Positions 46,746 through 58,095 of a stretch of 64,000 nucleotides of DNA are shown here, one piece after another. The position numbers and the translations under genes are program-made. Below the pieces are notes generated by a model, which was not told where the DNA came from, ran no database searches, and was given only the letters and a program-made list of their open reading frames with translations. The stretch lies in assembly GCA_038277395.1 (NCBI GenBank), contig CM076190.1, positions 126,882,197 through 126,946,196 on the forward strand, written 5' to 3'. Each line of letters opens with the position of its first letter. The first letter of the stretch is position 1. The stretch comes from Dryocosmus kuriphilus. Taxonomy: Eukaryota; Arthropoda; Insecta; Hymenoptera; Cynipidae.

Positions 46746-47777
46746 ATTAAATAATTTTTTAGTAGCTGATTTTAATAGCTTAAAAGCTAGTTTATTATTT
46801 CCAATAGTAGAATTAACACATGTAGTATATGTGATTACAAGTTTTATCTCACTAATTCATAAAAAAATAATCAAATAGACCCAATGTGGTACTAAGTATG
46901 CAACAGGATTTTCTATTACTCTACGCTATTATAGTTTTTAATATGTTAAATTGTAAGTGATCTTTAAACATTGTAAATATGTGTTTATGAAATATAATTT
47001 TTAAATTTATATCTACATCTTCATTTCTTTTACCCGAACTCAGTTTGGTTATTATATAGTATAATAAGAATTAGATTAATAAAATCGCTCTGAATCATAC
47101 TGAAAAGCAAAGTGCAGATTAAAATGTTTAGATTTAATAACTCTTTCAGCTGCTGCACCATATAGTATAGTATAGTATAGTTTTGCATGGTATATTATTG
47201 TAGCGATCAACGAATGGATTTTCAAACATATCAGAATTCTATGTAACTTGATACCATTGCTGATGTTAAATTTCTGGAAAGTGGGGGTAAATCCTGTTTA
47301 AACTTGCATGAAAATATGTAATGACGTCATATCTCAAGAATTCCATGTAACCTGATACTATTGTTTGTGCAATTTCTCAGAATTTTATGTCATTTGATAC
47401 ACATTGGTCAAAAATGTAAGCCTAACATTGGTTAGGCTTAAAATTTATATGCAAATAAATTGTTCAAAAATTGCATAGCTGTACTTCACTCATCTAACTT
47501 TATCTCTTTATTAATTCCTTAGTGTTCACCCTTTGATCTTTACTAAAAGACGATTTTCAACAATTATTTAATAAAATTATATTGTAGTAGTTTATCTTAT
47601 GAAAATAAAGAAGTACTTTCCCTTGAAAGGAAAGACTTTAAACTATTTCTGCATATTTTCAACTGGACATTGCTCTTTTAATTAACTTTTTCTTTAGCAT
47701 GGACATGAACCCTTTTTTCACAAGAATCATATTATTAACATTACAAAATTTCAATATATTATTGAGATACTTGTAAA

Positions 47778-48075
47778 ACGCTTTACTAGAATCTTCTTTA
47801 GTCTTTTATAAATTCCCATAAATAAAATATATATACTTTCAAATAAGTTAATGCATCACACCATCTACTCAACGCTCTTATCTTTTTCACAGCATATTAT
47901 ATTACAATATTGGCGTCATACTTGCTATGAAAAATATTTAATCTGGATATATATTGAGAGAATATTCTTTCATTGTGGTACAGTAATACTAGCTTTTTAT
48001 TTTATTCATATGAGGAGTAAAACGAAACGGATCAATGTAACCCTGAAAAATTCTTGAAAATATTTTTGTAGTCTA
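47778..48075 (-). pseudogene. Degenerate gene fragment, right arm
   Basis: Reverse complement of 39243-39540, essentially identical. The coding-like sense is the minus strand, pointing toward the palindrome centre. The 68-codon plus-strand frame here is the antisense shadow. Confidence 0.3.
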
Positions 48076-49101
48076 AAATATAAGAGCATAAATTTCATCA
48101 ATAACTTTAGGTCTTGAAATTGACTTAATATCGGATTTCCTGCCTATGCATGACCTCATGTGATTTGTGCGATCGAACCCTCAGCATACAAACATTAGAC
48201 TTACGTTTTGTTAAATTACTCCTAAAGAATAAAATGCCTAATATCTCTCTAGAATCCATTTATAGATAAGAGCAAAGACCGTCAAACGCACGCGCTACGT
48301 TTTACTTTGATAAGGAAAGACTTTAAATCATTTCTGCATATTTTGAACTGAACAATTGCTCTTCTAATTAATTTTTTATTTAGCATGGACATGAACCCTT
48401 TTTTCACAAGAATCATATTATTAACATTACAAAATTTCAATACATTATTGAGATACTTGTAAAACGCTTTACTAGAATCTTCTTTAGTCTTTTATAAATT
48501 CCCATGAATAAAATATATATACTTTCAAATAAGTCATCCACTCAACACTCTTATCTTTTTTCATACCATAACACATTAGGGAAGTAATAAATCATGTCGA
48601 TTAGCTTATACATAAACGCATTCCATAACTATATGTTACAGAAATCGGATACTTTTAATGGCATAAATTCTTCAATAAGTCTCCCTATGTTTTATAGAAC
48701 AAAGATTCCTTCGTAATCAGATCAGATTGTGACCTACTTTTAAATTTTACTTTAACGCATTACGGAAGCAATAAATTATATCAATTAGTAATGCCACATT
48801 TCATCTCTTACACGTGCGCTGTCAAATTCTTGTCACATAATTACTATATTATATTTTTCATGATATGTTTTATAGAACAAAGGGTTTCTTTATAATCAAG
48901 TTAGACACGTTTAGACAGGTTTGTAGTCTACACGATAAACGCATTTCATAATTCTTAGAAGATGACGTAATTTCTAAGAACTGACAAGTTTCTTGGAAAA
49001 ATATATTAGGGAAGTAATAAATCATGTCGATTAGCTTATATATAAACACAATCCACAACTATATGCGTTACAGAAATCGGATATTTTTAATTTGACACGT
49101 G

Positions 49102-49150
49102 GCATAGGAGAAAGAGAGAGAGAGAGGGGGGTAGAGAGAGAGAGAGAGAG
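49102..49150 (-). repeat. (GA)n microsatellite, right arm
   Basis: Mirror of the (CT)n tract at 38166-38208, with GGGGGG in place of CCCCCC, in the same position relative to the arm. Confidence 0.9.
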
Positions 49151-49429
49151 ATTTGTTTATGCAAAATTCACGTTTAACAATCGCGTATTATTTATTTACT
49201 GATGTCACACCGGCTAGGTGCTTAGCGCGGACTTGAACCGCTTTAGCTCTCGATGTCGGTAACAGGAATCTATATTTAGAACCCGCCCTGTATAACTACT
49301 GACGTTAGCTTAGATCAGTATCGCGTGATTCTGATGAACAGAATTTTTTGCCCCGAAGGCAGAATGCAGAATCGCAGATTCTGATCATCAGAATTTAAAT
49401 TCTGATCAGCAGCATTTACTTTTTAGCGT

Positions 49430-49892
49430 GTTCCCGCCAAACTATGCAAGATACGGAAAAATAATAACAAACAAAGTTGTTCGCCTCAAAAAGACCTACA
49501 AATTTGCTCTCTATCATTTTTTTGATCAGACGCGCAGTTTTTGAGTTATTCGTGAAATATGTTATGAAATATAAAGAAAACCACTTTTCACTAAAACTAT
49601 GCAAGATATGAGAAAATATTAACAAGCAGAATTATTCACCTTGGAAAGAGCTACAAAATTTATTTATAAGACTCATCGTTTTACTTTTAAGAATCGAAAT
49701 CCTGTATTGTGAAAATTTGGAAAATCACTAAAAAACTTTACCAATCTACAATGTGTTTTAAAATAATGTAATTACCGAACGCGAAGCGCGAGTGCCAACA
49801 GACGCGCGCCCCAGGCGCGCTCATACTTCGCGCGGAGCGCGGCCCGCGAAGCGCGAGATGAGAATGTGCTCGCGAAGCGGGCAAATTTTTTA
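49430..49892 (+). mobile_element. GC-hairpin element, 3' part (copy 2a)
   Basis: Starts exactly where the palindrome ends (CCCGCCAAACTATGC). It runs through TAAGACTCATCGTTTTACTTTTAAG and CTACAATGTGTTTTAAA, which are found inverted at 58330-58410, to GC-rich hairpins (GCGAAGCGCGAG) and GATGAGAATG near 49858. A second copy begins immediately after it. Confidence 0.65.
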
Positions 49893-50733
49893 CATTCTCA
49901 TCTCAATGAGAAGGTATTAGTTTTATGTGAAAACTGACTTTCGCGGATTTCATGAAATGTCGATGTTTCATGACCTCCTGAATCCGAAAAAGCATGTTTT
50001 ACGTTGGTGTCTGTCTGTCGACGTCGTCGTAGTCTGTGAACACGACAACTTTCGAAGGACTAATCGGATTGGAGTGCGCTTTGGTACACTTCTTTAAGGG
50101 GTAAAAAGAAAGAACGAGCTCGTTAACCAGCGGTTTTTGACCAACAGTTATGGTTTTATCCATCAAGAACGGTTTTCACAAAATCAAAAAATCCATTTTC
50201 CGGCTAAACTATGAGAGATACAAAAAAAATGTGAGGAAGTAAAATTGTTCATCTCAAAAAAAATCTACAAATTTTGCCTTAACCGTTTTTTTGATAAAAT
50301 GAGCGGTTTTTGTTTTAATCAAGAAAACGCTATTAAAATTTAAAAACTCTGGTTTCCCGCCAAAATGTTCAAGATAAATAAAAATGGTAAAGAACAAAGT
50401 TGTTCAATTTCAAAAGATCTACAAATTTTGTTTCAACCATTTTTTGATAAAATGCACGGTTTTTGTTTTAATCGATAAAACGTTATTAAAAATTTCAAAT
50501 TTCAAATTTCCCGCCAAACTATGGAAGATACGGAAAAATAATAATAAACAAAGTTGTTCGTCTCAGAAATGTCTACAAATTTGTTCTCTACCATTTTTTT
50601 GATCAGACGCGTAGTTTTTGAGTTATTCGTGAAATATGTTATGAAATATAAAGAAAACCACTTTTCAGCAAAACTATGCAAGATATGAGAAAATATTAAC
50701 AAGCAGAATTGTTCACCTTTGAAAGAGAGAGAG

Positions 50734-50764
<31 letters not shown>

Positions 50765-50824
50765 GCCAACAGACGCGCGCATAATTTGCGCGATGAGAAT
50801 GTGCCCGCGAAGCGGGCAGATTTT
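49893..50824 (+). mobile_element. GC-hairpin element (copy 2b)
   Basis: Begins CATTCTCATCTCAATGAGAAGG and ends with GATGAGAATG and GCCCGCGAAGCGGGCAG. The first and last ten bases (CATTCTCATC and GATGAGAATG, 50793-50802) form an inverted pair, so these may be true termini. Internal diverged repeats resemble copy 1. A GAGA tract at 50726-50763 replaces part of the middle. No transposase. Confidence 0.6.
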
Positions 50825-50829
50825 TTAAA

Positions 50830-52400
50830 ATTCCTTTTCTTTGATTGATAATAACTGAAATATTTTTGGTTGATAAATTCATAATTTTTTCATGAAAAAT
50901 TCAAATATTTTGGCTGAAACTTAATTTTTTGTTGTTGTTAAAAATCTAGCCATTTTTGGCAATTCGTCTATTTTGGGTTGAAAAATAATATTTTTTCGTT
51001 CGAGTCAACTATAACGTTTTTGTATGAGAATTCATCTGTTTCAGTTGAAATGAAATTCAACTATTTTCTTAAAAATTTCTATTTTTTAGTTGAAAATTAA
51101 ACTACTCCATTGAAAACTGTTTTCTTTTTTTTTTCGAAAATGTAACTATTTTTTAATAAAAGTTCACTTTTTTGTTCATAATTTAACTTTTCATTATTAA
51201 AAATTCAAATATTTTGGTTGAAATTTCAACTGATACATTTTTTGTGGAAAAGTTGGAAAGTCAACTATTTTTTAAATTACTTTTCTTTGATTGATAATAA
51301 CTGAAATTTTTTTGGTTGATAAATTCATTTTTTGATGAAAAATTCAAATATTTTGGCTGAAAGTTAATTTTTTGTTGTTGTTAAAAATTTAGCCATTTTT
51401 GGCAATTCGACTATTTTCGGTTGAAAAATAATATTTTTTCGTTCGAGTCAACTATAACGTTTTTGTATGAGAATTCATCTGTTTCAGTTGAAAATTCAAC
51501 TATTTTCTTAAAAATTTCTATTTTTTAGTTGAAAATTAAACTACTCCATTGAAAACTGTTTTCTTTTTTTCGAAAATGTAACTATTTTTTAATAAAAGTT
51601 CACTTTTTTGTTCATAATTTAACTTTTCATTATTAAAAATTCAAATATTTTGGTTGAAATTTCAACTGATACATTTTTTGTGGAAAAGTTGGAAATTCAA
51701 CTATTTTTTAAATTACTTTTCTTTGATTCATAATAACTGAAATTTTTTTGGTTGATAAACTCATCATTTTTTCATGAAAAATTCAAATATTTTGGCTGAA
51801 ATTTAATTTTTTGTTGTTGTTAACAATTTAGCCATTTTTGGCAATTCGACTACTTTCGGTTGAAAAATAATATTTTTTCGTGAGTCAACTATAACGTTTT
51901 TGTATGAGAATTCATCTGTTTCAGTTGAAAATTCAACTACTTTCTTAAAAATTTCTACTTTTTAGTTGAAAATTAAACTACTCCGTTGAAAACTCTTTTT
52001 TTTTTGTCGAAAATGTAACTATTTTTTAATTAAAGTTCAATTTTTTTGGTGATAATTTAATTTTAATGATTAAAAATTCAAATCTTTTGGTTGACATCTC
52101 AACTGTTACATTTTTTGTGAAAAAGTTGGAAATTCAACTATTTTTTAAAAAATTATTTTTCTTTGATTGGCAATATAATTAAAATATTCTTGGTTGATAG
52201 TTCACCCTTTTTTGATGACAAATTCAAATATTTTGGTTGGAAGATCTTTTTTTTGGGGTTGCAAATTCAACTATTTTTTGTTAAAAATTCACTTTTCTTA
52301 TGTGAAAATTCAACTGTTCTATTGGAAATTCAGTTTTTTGGGTGTATAATTCAAGTATTTTTGGTTGAAACATAATATTTTTCGGTTCAAGTTTTTGGTT
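50830..52400 (+). repeat. Tandem repeat, 435-447-bp units
   Basis: CTTTGATTGATAATAACTGAAAT-like landmarks at 50839, 51286, 51721 and 52161 give spacings of 447, 435 and 440 bp. The units are built from GTTGAAA/TTCAACT words, with the fixed markers TTTAGCCATTTTTGGCAATTCG and TTCGTTCGAGTCAACTATAACG. The last unit decays toward 52500. Same orientation as the single unit at 35800. Confidence 0.85.
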
Positions 52401-52904
52401 GGAAATTCGTCTTTTTGGATTGAAAATTCAACTAGTTTGGTTTGAAAATTCAACTAGTTTGGTTTGAAAATTAATTCTTTTTTTTTTCGAAAATTAACTA
52501 TTATATTTTTGTTTGAAAAATAATTTATTTTGTCGAAAATGCAATATTTTGACTTGAAATCTAAAAAACTTCAAGCGAATCAAATTGAATTCATTATTGC
52601 TGAAACTTGAGACGTAATATAAAATTGGAAATTGAAAAAAGTTGTGAGTTATTTGAAAATTTGCAAAAAACACCCTTTTTGTATTTGGTAAATTGCACAT
52701 TTGTTTAAAATTACAAATGTTGGTCTTAACATTTCTTCAATTTGAACTGAAGAAAGAAAACACGTGATTTTTTTTTACTTTTCATTTCAACCTTTCTTTG
52801 AAAAGCAGCATATTTTGATGGACACTGATTTTGAATTAAAATTTTGAACAAAATTTTACTTTGCTAATTAAAAAAAGGTGACAAAAGGTGAATAGGTGAC
52901 ACTC
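52401..52904. other. AT-rich remnant, no gene seen
   Basis: Continues GTTGAAA/TTTGAAAATT words and ends with GGTGACAAAAGGTGAATAGGTGAC (about 52876). That sequence is similar in the same orientation to GGTGAAAAGGTGG...AATAGGTGAA at 34800-34847 near the left outer repeat. No supported feature otherwise. Confidence 0.4.
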
Positions 52905-53059
52905 TGTCATGGCTGCTGTTGTTAAAAATAGTAATTGAATGTTGTCAAAAACGGTCATCGACATGTTATGTCAATGTTGCCTTACTGTTGACGGCAATAT
53001 TGTCGGCGTTGCAAGAAATATCGGTGAAACATTGAGGTAATAGTGGGTGCTAATAGGGA
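52905..53059 (-). repeat. Outer inverted repeat, right copy
   Basis: Reverse complement reads CACCCACTATTACCTCAATG, then AACATT, GTCGATGACCGTTTTTG and TTTTTAACAACAG in the order seen at 34472-34625. Confidence 0.7.
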
Positions 53060-53100
53060 ATGTAAATATTTATGAAAGTTGTCAACGGAAAAATGCTTCA

Positions 53101-53259
53101 TCCATAAACGACATCACGCAATTTTTCGATAATTTTAACCTTCTTCCCCCTTATTGTCACGACATTTCCGAGTTTTCCCTTGTTTCTTTTTTCCATTAGC
53201 GTCACGTTAGAGTGGACCCCTCCCGCCCCCTAACAGCGCAGCGTGACGTCATTTATGGA
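53101..53259. mobile_element. Small MITE, 159 bp
   Basis: Terminal inverted repeats TCCATAAACGACATCACGC and, from the other end, TCCATAAATGACGTCACGC match at 17 of 19 positions. Each terminus carries a TGACGTCA-like word. No target duplication is clear and there is no coding capacity. The ends are of a type I associate with abundant insect MITEs, but no family is named here. Confidence 0.65.
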
Positions 53260-53289
53260 CAGGAAATGGGAAAATTATAGAAACTGGGA

Positions 53290-53546
53290 AATTTACAATG
53301 CACAGTTGCAACATTGCACACTGTACCATTGTAAATTAAGACTTGTTCATAACAAACGTTTCTTTGCAAGTTGTTAAAAACTGCCAATGTCAAAATTTAC
53401 ATTCTTCGAAAATGTAAAATGATAAATTCGTTTATATAGTTTATTAAAAAATATTTTTTAATTTAAGTTTACAATAATTATAATTGTACCTAATTTAATA
53501 TCTACAATTATAAATGGTAAAATCTTTTTAATTTAGGTTGTACATT
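53290..53546. repeat. TTTACAA/TTGTAAA word cluster, interrupted
   Basis: Words such as ATTTACAATG and CATTGTAAATTAAG recur here and resume at 56108. The foldback element at 53548 therefore appears to have inserted into one such cluster. Confidence 0.4.
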
Positions 53547-53842
53547 AGGGTGGCTCAAAAATGCATTGGAAACATTTTTTTAATGATAGAGACCGACGCA
53601 CCCCCCTATTTTGTGAGGTTTCCGGAGAAAATAATTCCCTATTTTTTATTTTTTTTTTTTTTTTTTTATTTTTAGTGCTGCCTCAAGGGCCCCGAAAAAT
53701 ACATGGGATTTTACATGGGAAAATGATGATTTTTAGAAAAATGAGGTACAAATTTCTGGGTTTATAGTTAGCTTTCGGGACATTATCAGAACTTTTTGGG
53801 GAGTATTCAAGGAATAATTTCTGATAAATAACTTTAAATTTT

Positions 53843-53843
<1 letters not shown>

Positions 53844-53878
<35 letters not shown>
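53844..53878 (+). repeat. Poly-C tract (35 C) in the foldback element
   Basis: Uninterrupted C run; its inverted partner is the 41-base G run at 55679-55719. Length difference is expected from slippage or sequencing. Can form G-quadruplex/i-motif structures. Frames of poly-Gly across it are meaningless. Confidence 0.95.
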
Positions 53879-53879
<1 letters not shown>

Positions 53880-55675
53880 CCCTCCAGCAGAGCCCCGAAA
53901 ATGCCCCGAAAAACAGAAATGGAGAGTTTTGACCGAAATTGGTATAAAGAAGTTTTCTTTTTCCATTTTCGCACTATAACTTGTTGTTACTCGATAAGAC
54001 AAATATTTTTTATCATTTGTCAACTAATTTTAATTGTTTAAACAATTTATATTTGTTGAAATAATCTTTTTTTTCGTGACAGCACATTACGAGGTCATTT
54101 TTTGCGTTTAACCAGACACTAAGTCATTTTCACGGATACTTATTTATGTTTCAAGTGGTTTTAAATTGTTTAAACAATTTATTATTATTTATTTTCAACT
54201 TTCTCCAAAAAGAGGTACAGAACTCTAGTTTTTTTTTAAATTTGCTCAACCATGTCGTCTGAAATTAAATATACACGAAAATCAGATGTCATGATACTAT
54301 TTTTGCAACAAATTTGTTTTTGTTTAAACAATTTTATATTATTTATTTGTAACTTTCTCAAAAAAAACCGGTGGAGAACTCTAGTTTTTTTTAATTTGCT
54401 CAACCTTGTTGCTTAAATTAAATATTTACAAAAACCTAATGTTATGCTATCATTATTGCAACAAATTTGTATTTGTTTAAACAAGTTTATGTTATTTATT
54501 TGTAACTTTCTCCAAAAAAACCGGTGGAGAACTCGAGTTTTTTTTTTAATTTGCTCAACCTTGTCGCTTAAAATTAAATATTTACAAAAATCTAATGTTA
54601 TGCTACCATTATTGCAACAAATTTGTATTTGTTTAAACAATTTTTGTTCGTTGTAACCATTTTTTTCCAAAGAAAATGGTTGTTATTTTGTATCTTCCGT
54701 AAATAGTGCTATAATTTTTAATTTTTTAAAGCAGAATTTTTTTCTGAGAAGATTTTGTAACTGTTTAAACAATTTATTAAACTTTAATTCCTAATTAAAA
54801 AAAAATTTCATAAAAAGGTGTAGCTTTTTTGCAGATTGGCTCTATTGTGGACTATTTACGGAAGATACAAAATATCAACCACTTTCTTTGGGAAAAAATT
54901 GTTACAACAAACAAAAATTGTTTAAACAAATACAAATTTGTTGCAATAATGGTAGCATAACATTAGATTTTTGTAAATATTTAATTTTAAGCGACAAGGT
55001 TGAGCAAATTAAAAAAAAACTCGAGTTCTCCACCGGTTTTTTTTGGAGAAAGTTACAAATAAATAACATAAACTTGTTTAAAAAAATACAAATTTGCTGC
55101 AATAATGATAGCATAACATTAGGTTTTTGTAAATATTTAATTTAAGCGACAAGGTTGAGCAAATTAAAAAAAAACTAGAGCTCTCCACCGGTTTTTTTTT
55201 TGAGAAAGTTACAAATAAATAATATAAAATTGTTTAAATAAAAACAAATTTGTTGCAAAAATAGTATCATGACATCTGATTTTCGTGTATATTTAATTTC
55301 AGACGACATGGTTGAGCAAATTTAAAAAAAAACTAGAGTTCTGTACCTCTTTTTGGAGAAAGTTGAAAATAAATAATAATAAATTGTTTAAACAATTTAA
55401 AACCACTTGAAACATAAATAAGTATCCGTGAAAATGACTTAGTGTCTGGTTAAACGCAAAAAATGACCTCGTAATGTGCTGTCACGAAAAAAAAGATTAT
55501 TTCAACAAATATAAATTGTTTAAACAATTAAAATTAGTTGACAAATGATAAAAAATATTTGTCTTATCGAGTAACAACAAGTTATAGTGCGAAAATGGAA
55601 AAAGAAAACTCTTTTATGCCAATTTCGGTGAAAATTCTCCATTTCTGTTTTTCGGGGCATTTTCGGGGCTCTGCT

Positions 55676-55678
<3 letters not shown>

Positions 55679-55719
<41 letters not shown>
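55679..55719 (+). repeat. Poly-G tract (41 G) in the foldback element
   Basis: Mirror of the poly-C tract, directly after CTCTGCTGGA. Homopolymer length here is unreliable in most assemblies. Confidence 0.95.
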
Positions 55720-55720
<1 letters not shown>

Positions 55721-55984
55721 AAAATTTAAAGTTATTTATCAGAAATTATTCCTTCAAGACTCCCCAAAAAGTTCTGATAATGTCCCGAAAGCTAACTATA
55801 AACCCAGAAATTTGTACCTCATTTTTCTAAAAATCATCATTTTCTCATGTAAAATCCCATGTATTTTTCGGGGCCCTTGAGGCAGCACTAAAGATAAAAA
55901 AAAAGGGTATTATTTTCTCCAGAAACCTCACAAAATAGGGGGATGCGTCGTCAAAAAAAAAAGAAGTCATTTTGAGCCACCCTA

Positions 55985-56105
55985 GTATGCATATGTGCGC
56001 ATTTCTGGCAACAGAAAAGTGCATGTTTTTGGTGAAATCAATGTATTACAGTTTGGTCTCCTTATGGGTGCGTCGTCAAAAAAAAAAAGTCATTTTGAGC
56101 CACCC
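55985..56105. mobile_element. Second, partial right end of a foldback relative
   Basis: GCGTCGTCAAAAAAAAAA-GTCATTTTGAGCCACCC ends at 56105 before TA, repeating the right end of the main element 123 bp earlier. The intervening 80 bp is not present in the left arm. It is either a remnant of a related element or the outer end of an older insertion into which the main element jumped. Confidence 0.55.
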
Positions 56106-56107
56106 TA

Positions 56108-56520
56108 TTGTATATAAATGTACAGTTTCATTTCGTGAATGTGCAGCTGTTGAGCTGTATACATTTATAAAATATAATTAATGATTGCGCATAACTTCAT
56201 GCAGTTGTTTATTGTTAACAATAACTACAAATTTACAAAGCACAATTTTTAATTATACAGAAATTGCACATTCACTATTGTCAATCCTGCATTTTAATTT
56301 TACAATTGTTTATAATTTATAATGCATAATTGTCAATTTACAATATTTTATCATCGTAAATTGAAAAATAATAATTTTTATAACTTACAATAATAATTTA
56401 TATCGAAAAATTTATAGATCGGTAATTACAAATCTATATAACTGCAAATTGTCCATATCGAAAAATTGTAAGTGTACAGTACAATACCAAATAGAATTAG
56501 ATTTATTTCTCACATTTACA
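56108..56520. repeat. TTTACAA/TTGTAAA word cluster, continuation
   Basis: Same word texture as 53290-53546, for example ATTTACAAAGCACAATTTT and TTGTCAATTTACAATATTTT, on the far side of the foldback insertion. Confidence 0.4.
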
Positions 56521-57944
56521 TTTACATTTTGGACATTTACATATAATAGAAAACCCGACTACAAAAGAAACTTAAAGATAATCATATTTTTAAATGATAG
56601 TGAACTAATGCTACCTGAATAACATTGTACATTTACAATATTTTATCATTTAAAACGTTAAAATGAAAATTATCATTACAATTATTAATTTATTTAATGA
56701 AGAAATGTTTTCTGCATATTAATTAAACTTAAAATTATATTGACTAATTTTTCATTACTTCTTTTCTTACAGAACATTCGAATAAAACCTACACATAATA
56801 AAGTACGAACTAATTTAAGCTTTTGAATTCAAAAACTGAAGAGTCAAGGCTAGATAAGAAGTGAAACAGGTAACTCCAGAGAATCGATTAAGTCAGAAAT
56901 AACTTCTACAAATATATTCTAGCCCCTTTACTATTTTCGTGCACCCTCACAAAAATTTTTCACCTAAATAATTAATTCAATTAAATTCCCCTTCAATGTA
57001 TTTTAGTCTCTTCAAATCTCTTTTAAAAATGAAGTCCAGTAAATAACTATGTAAATAAAAAAATAATTATTAAAGAATTTTCAATTTATTAGTTCATTTT
57101 TTCCATATCAATTTATTCATTAGTTTAAATTTCAATAGCTATTCCTCTGATTCTTTGGAGTAATTCTCAAGGTCACTCGACAATTTTGGCGCGGAATTAA
57201 AAAAATCGGCTTTTTAAAAAGCATTTCAAAGAAAAAATGTAAAGTACTTTTTTTACTATTTTCTATCTATTTTTCGAAAGAGACTTCTTTTTTTAATTAA
57301 TTGCTTTTTATAATAAAATATTTTTCCCTTTTTTTATAAGAAAATCGACATGCCGTTTAATCATTACGTTTTCTCTTAAGGTCACGGCTTTTCGATTGAC
57401 ATTAGCACACAAGTGCTCGGGCCGTGACTGTGCCGTGATAGTAAGCAATTTAAGAGCGTGAATTTAATCTTTTTAATTCGATACAAGCCACTCGAATGAT
57501 TCTTTCATCGAGACATTTCTTAAAATTATTGCAAAACTTGGTTTATTTAAAAACTCTAATTAAAATAAGTTAATTTGGAATTGCAGTTCATTAATTAGGA
57601 TAAATAAAAATGAAAGAGCAATATTCTTTTATTCGAAACATTGTTAGAAGAAAATTTGGAATGAATAAAACTGTCGATCAAGAATTAAATCACAATTAAT
57701 TTTATTTAAATACAATTAATTAAATTTAGAAATATTTTGTGGTTTATCTATTATAATATACGATTAGAATTGCTTATTCAAGAATCCTCTGTTGTGGCAA
57801 GAATCGATTTACAGATTATAATTAAACCCTAATTCAACCTTTCTTAATATGAGTATAATTACCGAGAATATCCACTTAATAAAAAATGCGGTATTTTTAT
57901 CAAGAATTTTGTTTTCTAAAACCTTAAAATATCAATATAATTAA
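56521..57944. other. AT-rich gap, no gene seen
   Basis: No supported gene, RNA or transposon end. A GC-richer patch at 57375-57460 has GGTCACGGC and GGGCCGTGAC with CTTAAG/TTTAAGAGC on either side, a loose inverted arrangement that I could not assign. Confidence 0.45.
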
Positions 57945-58089
57945 TTAAGGGACGATCTGAAAGAACTAGGACATGATTATTTAAACTGTATGGAGGATGC
58001 ACAGGATAGAGATGCGTGGCGGTTTCGGGTAGATGAGACAATGAACTTCCGAGTTCGAACTGCTAAACAATAATAATAATAATAATATA
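57945..58089 (+). mobile_element. 5'-truncated non-LTR retrotransposon, 3' end with (AAT)n tail
   Basis: An open frame of 42 codons runs from 57945 to the TAA at 58071, with the C-terminal signature AQDRDAWR. This A-x-D-R-x-x-W-R type motif is characteristic of the last section of LINE reverse-transcriptase proteins. The stop codon merges into AATAATAATAATAATAAT, a simple-repeat tail as in several non-LTR clades. Only the last about 40 residues remain, typical of 5' truncation during target-primed reverse transcription. The clade cannot be settled from so little. A target duplication was not identified. Confidence 0.7.
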
Positions 58090-58095
58090 CATATA

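Larger units (their letters stand above)
36854..49429. other. 12.6-kb palindromic locus, centre near 44866
   Basis: Two inverted arms extend from a spacer of about 75 bp (44829-44903). Matching pairs have constant coordinate sums within blocks: near 89731 for the inner arm, 87318 for 38013-39500 against 47818-49305, and 86283 for the outermost pair. So the left arm carries about 2414 bp extra inside and about 1035 bp extra near its outer end. Arms are nearly identical where aligned, but differ by single-base indels. Outer ends share CGCTAAAAAGTA and the 20-base palindrome ATCAGAATTTAAATTCTGAT (36877 and 49387). Each arm carries a zinc-finger gene pointing outward and degenerate gene fragments pointing inward. 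It could be a large non-autonomous transposon, a palindromic gene amplification, or partly an assembly product. The distinct indels in the two arms argue against pure artefact. Confidence 0.75.
53548..55982. mobile_element. Foldback element with TA flanks, 2435 bp
   Basis: Flanked by TA on both sides (53546-53547 and 55983-55984). The termini are GGGTGGCTCAAAA inverted as TTTTGAGCCACCC. The two halves are reverse complements along almost their full length around a centre near 54775, with an unpaired loop of about 140 bp (54710-54845). Each arm includes a long C or G run, GCCCCGAAAATGCCCCGAAAA, and about three diverged repeats of roughly 150 bp with TGTTTAAACAATTT, ACCGGTGGAGAACTC and TTTGCTCAACC. 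No transposase. The TA target suggests mobilisation by a Tc1/mariner-type or similar enzyme, which is inference. Confidence 0.85.

Noticed and set aside
47851..48057. 68-codon frame, also at 39261-39467 on the other strand
   Set aside because: Its apparent conservation is due to the palindrome; the coding-like sense is the opposite strand and the frame is an antisense shadow.
36854..49429. Polinton/Maverick element
   Set aside because: Size and inverted ends suggested it, but there is no DNA polymerase B, integrase, ATPase or capsid frame.
53841..54023. Gly-rich open frame over the poly-C/poly-G tracts
   Set aside because: Poly-Gly arises from the homopolymer; the same occurs at the mirror position 55538-55729.
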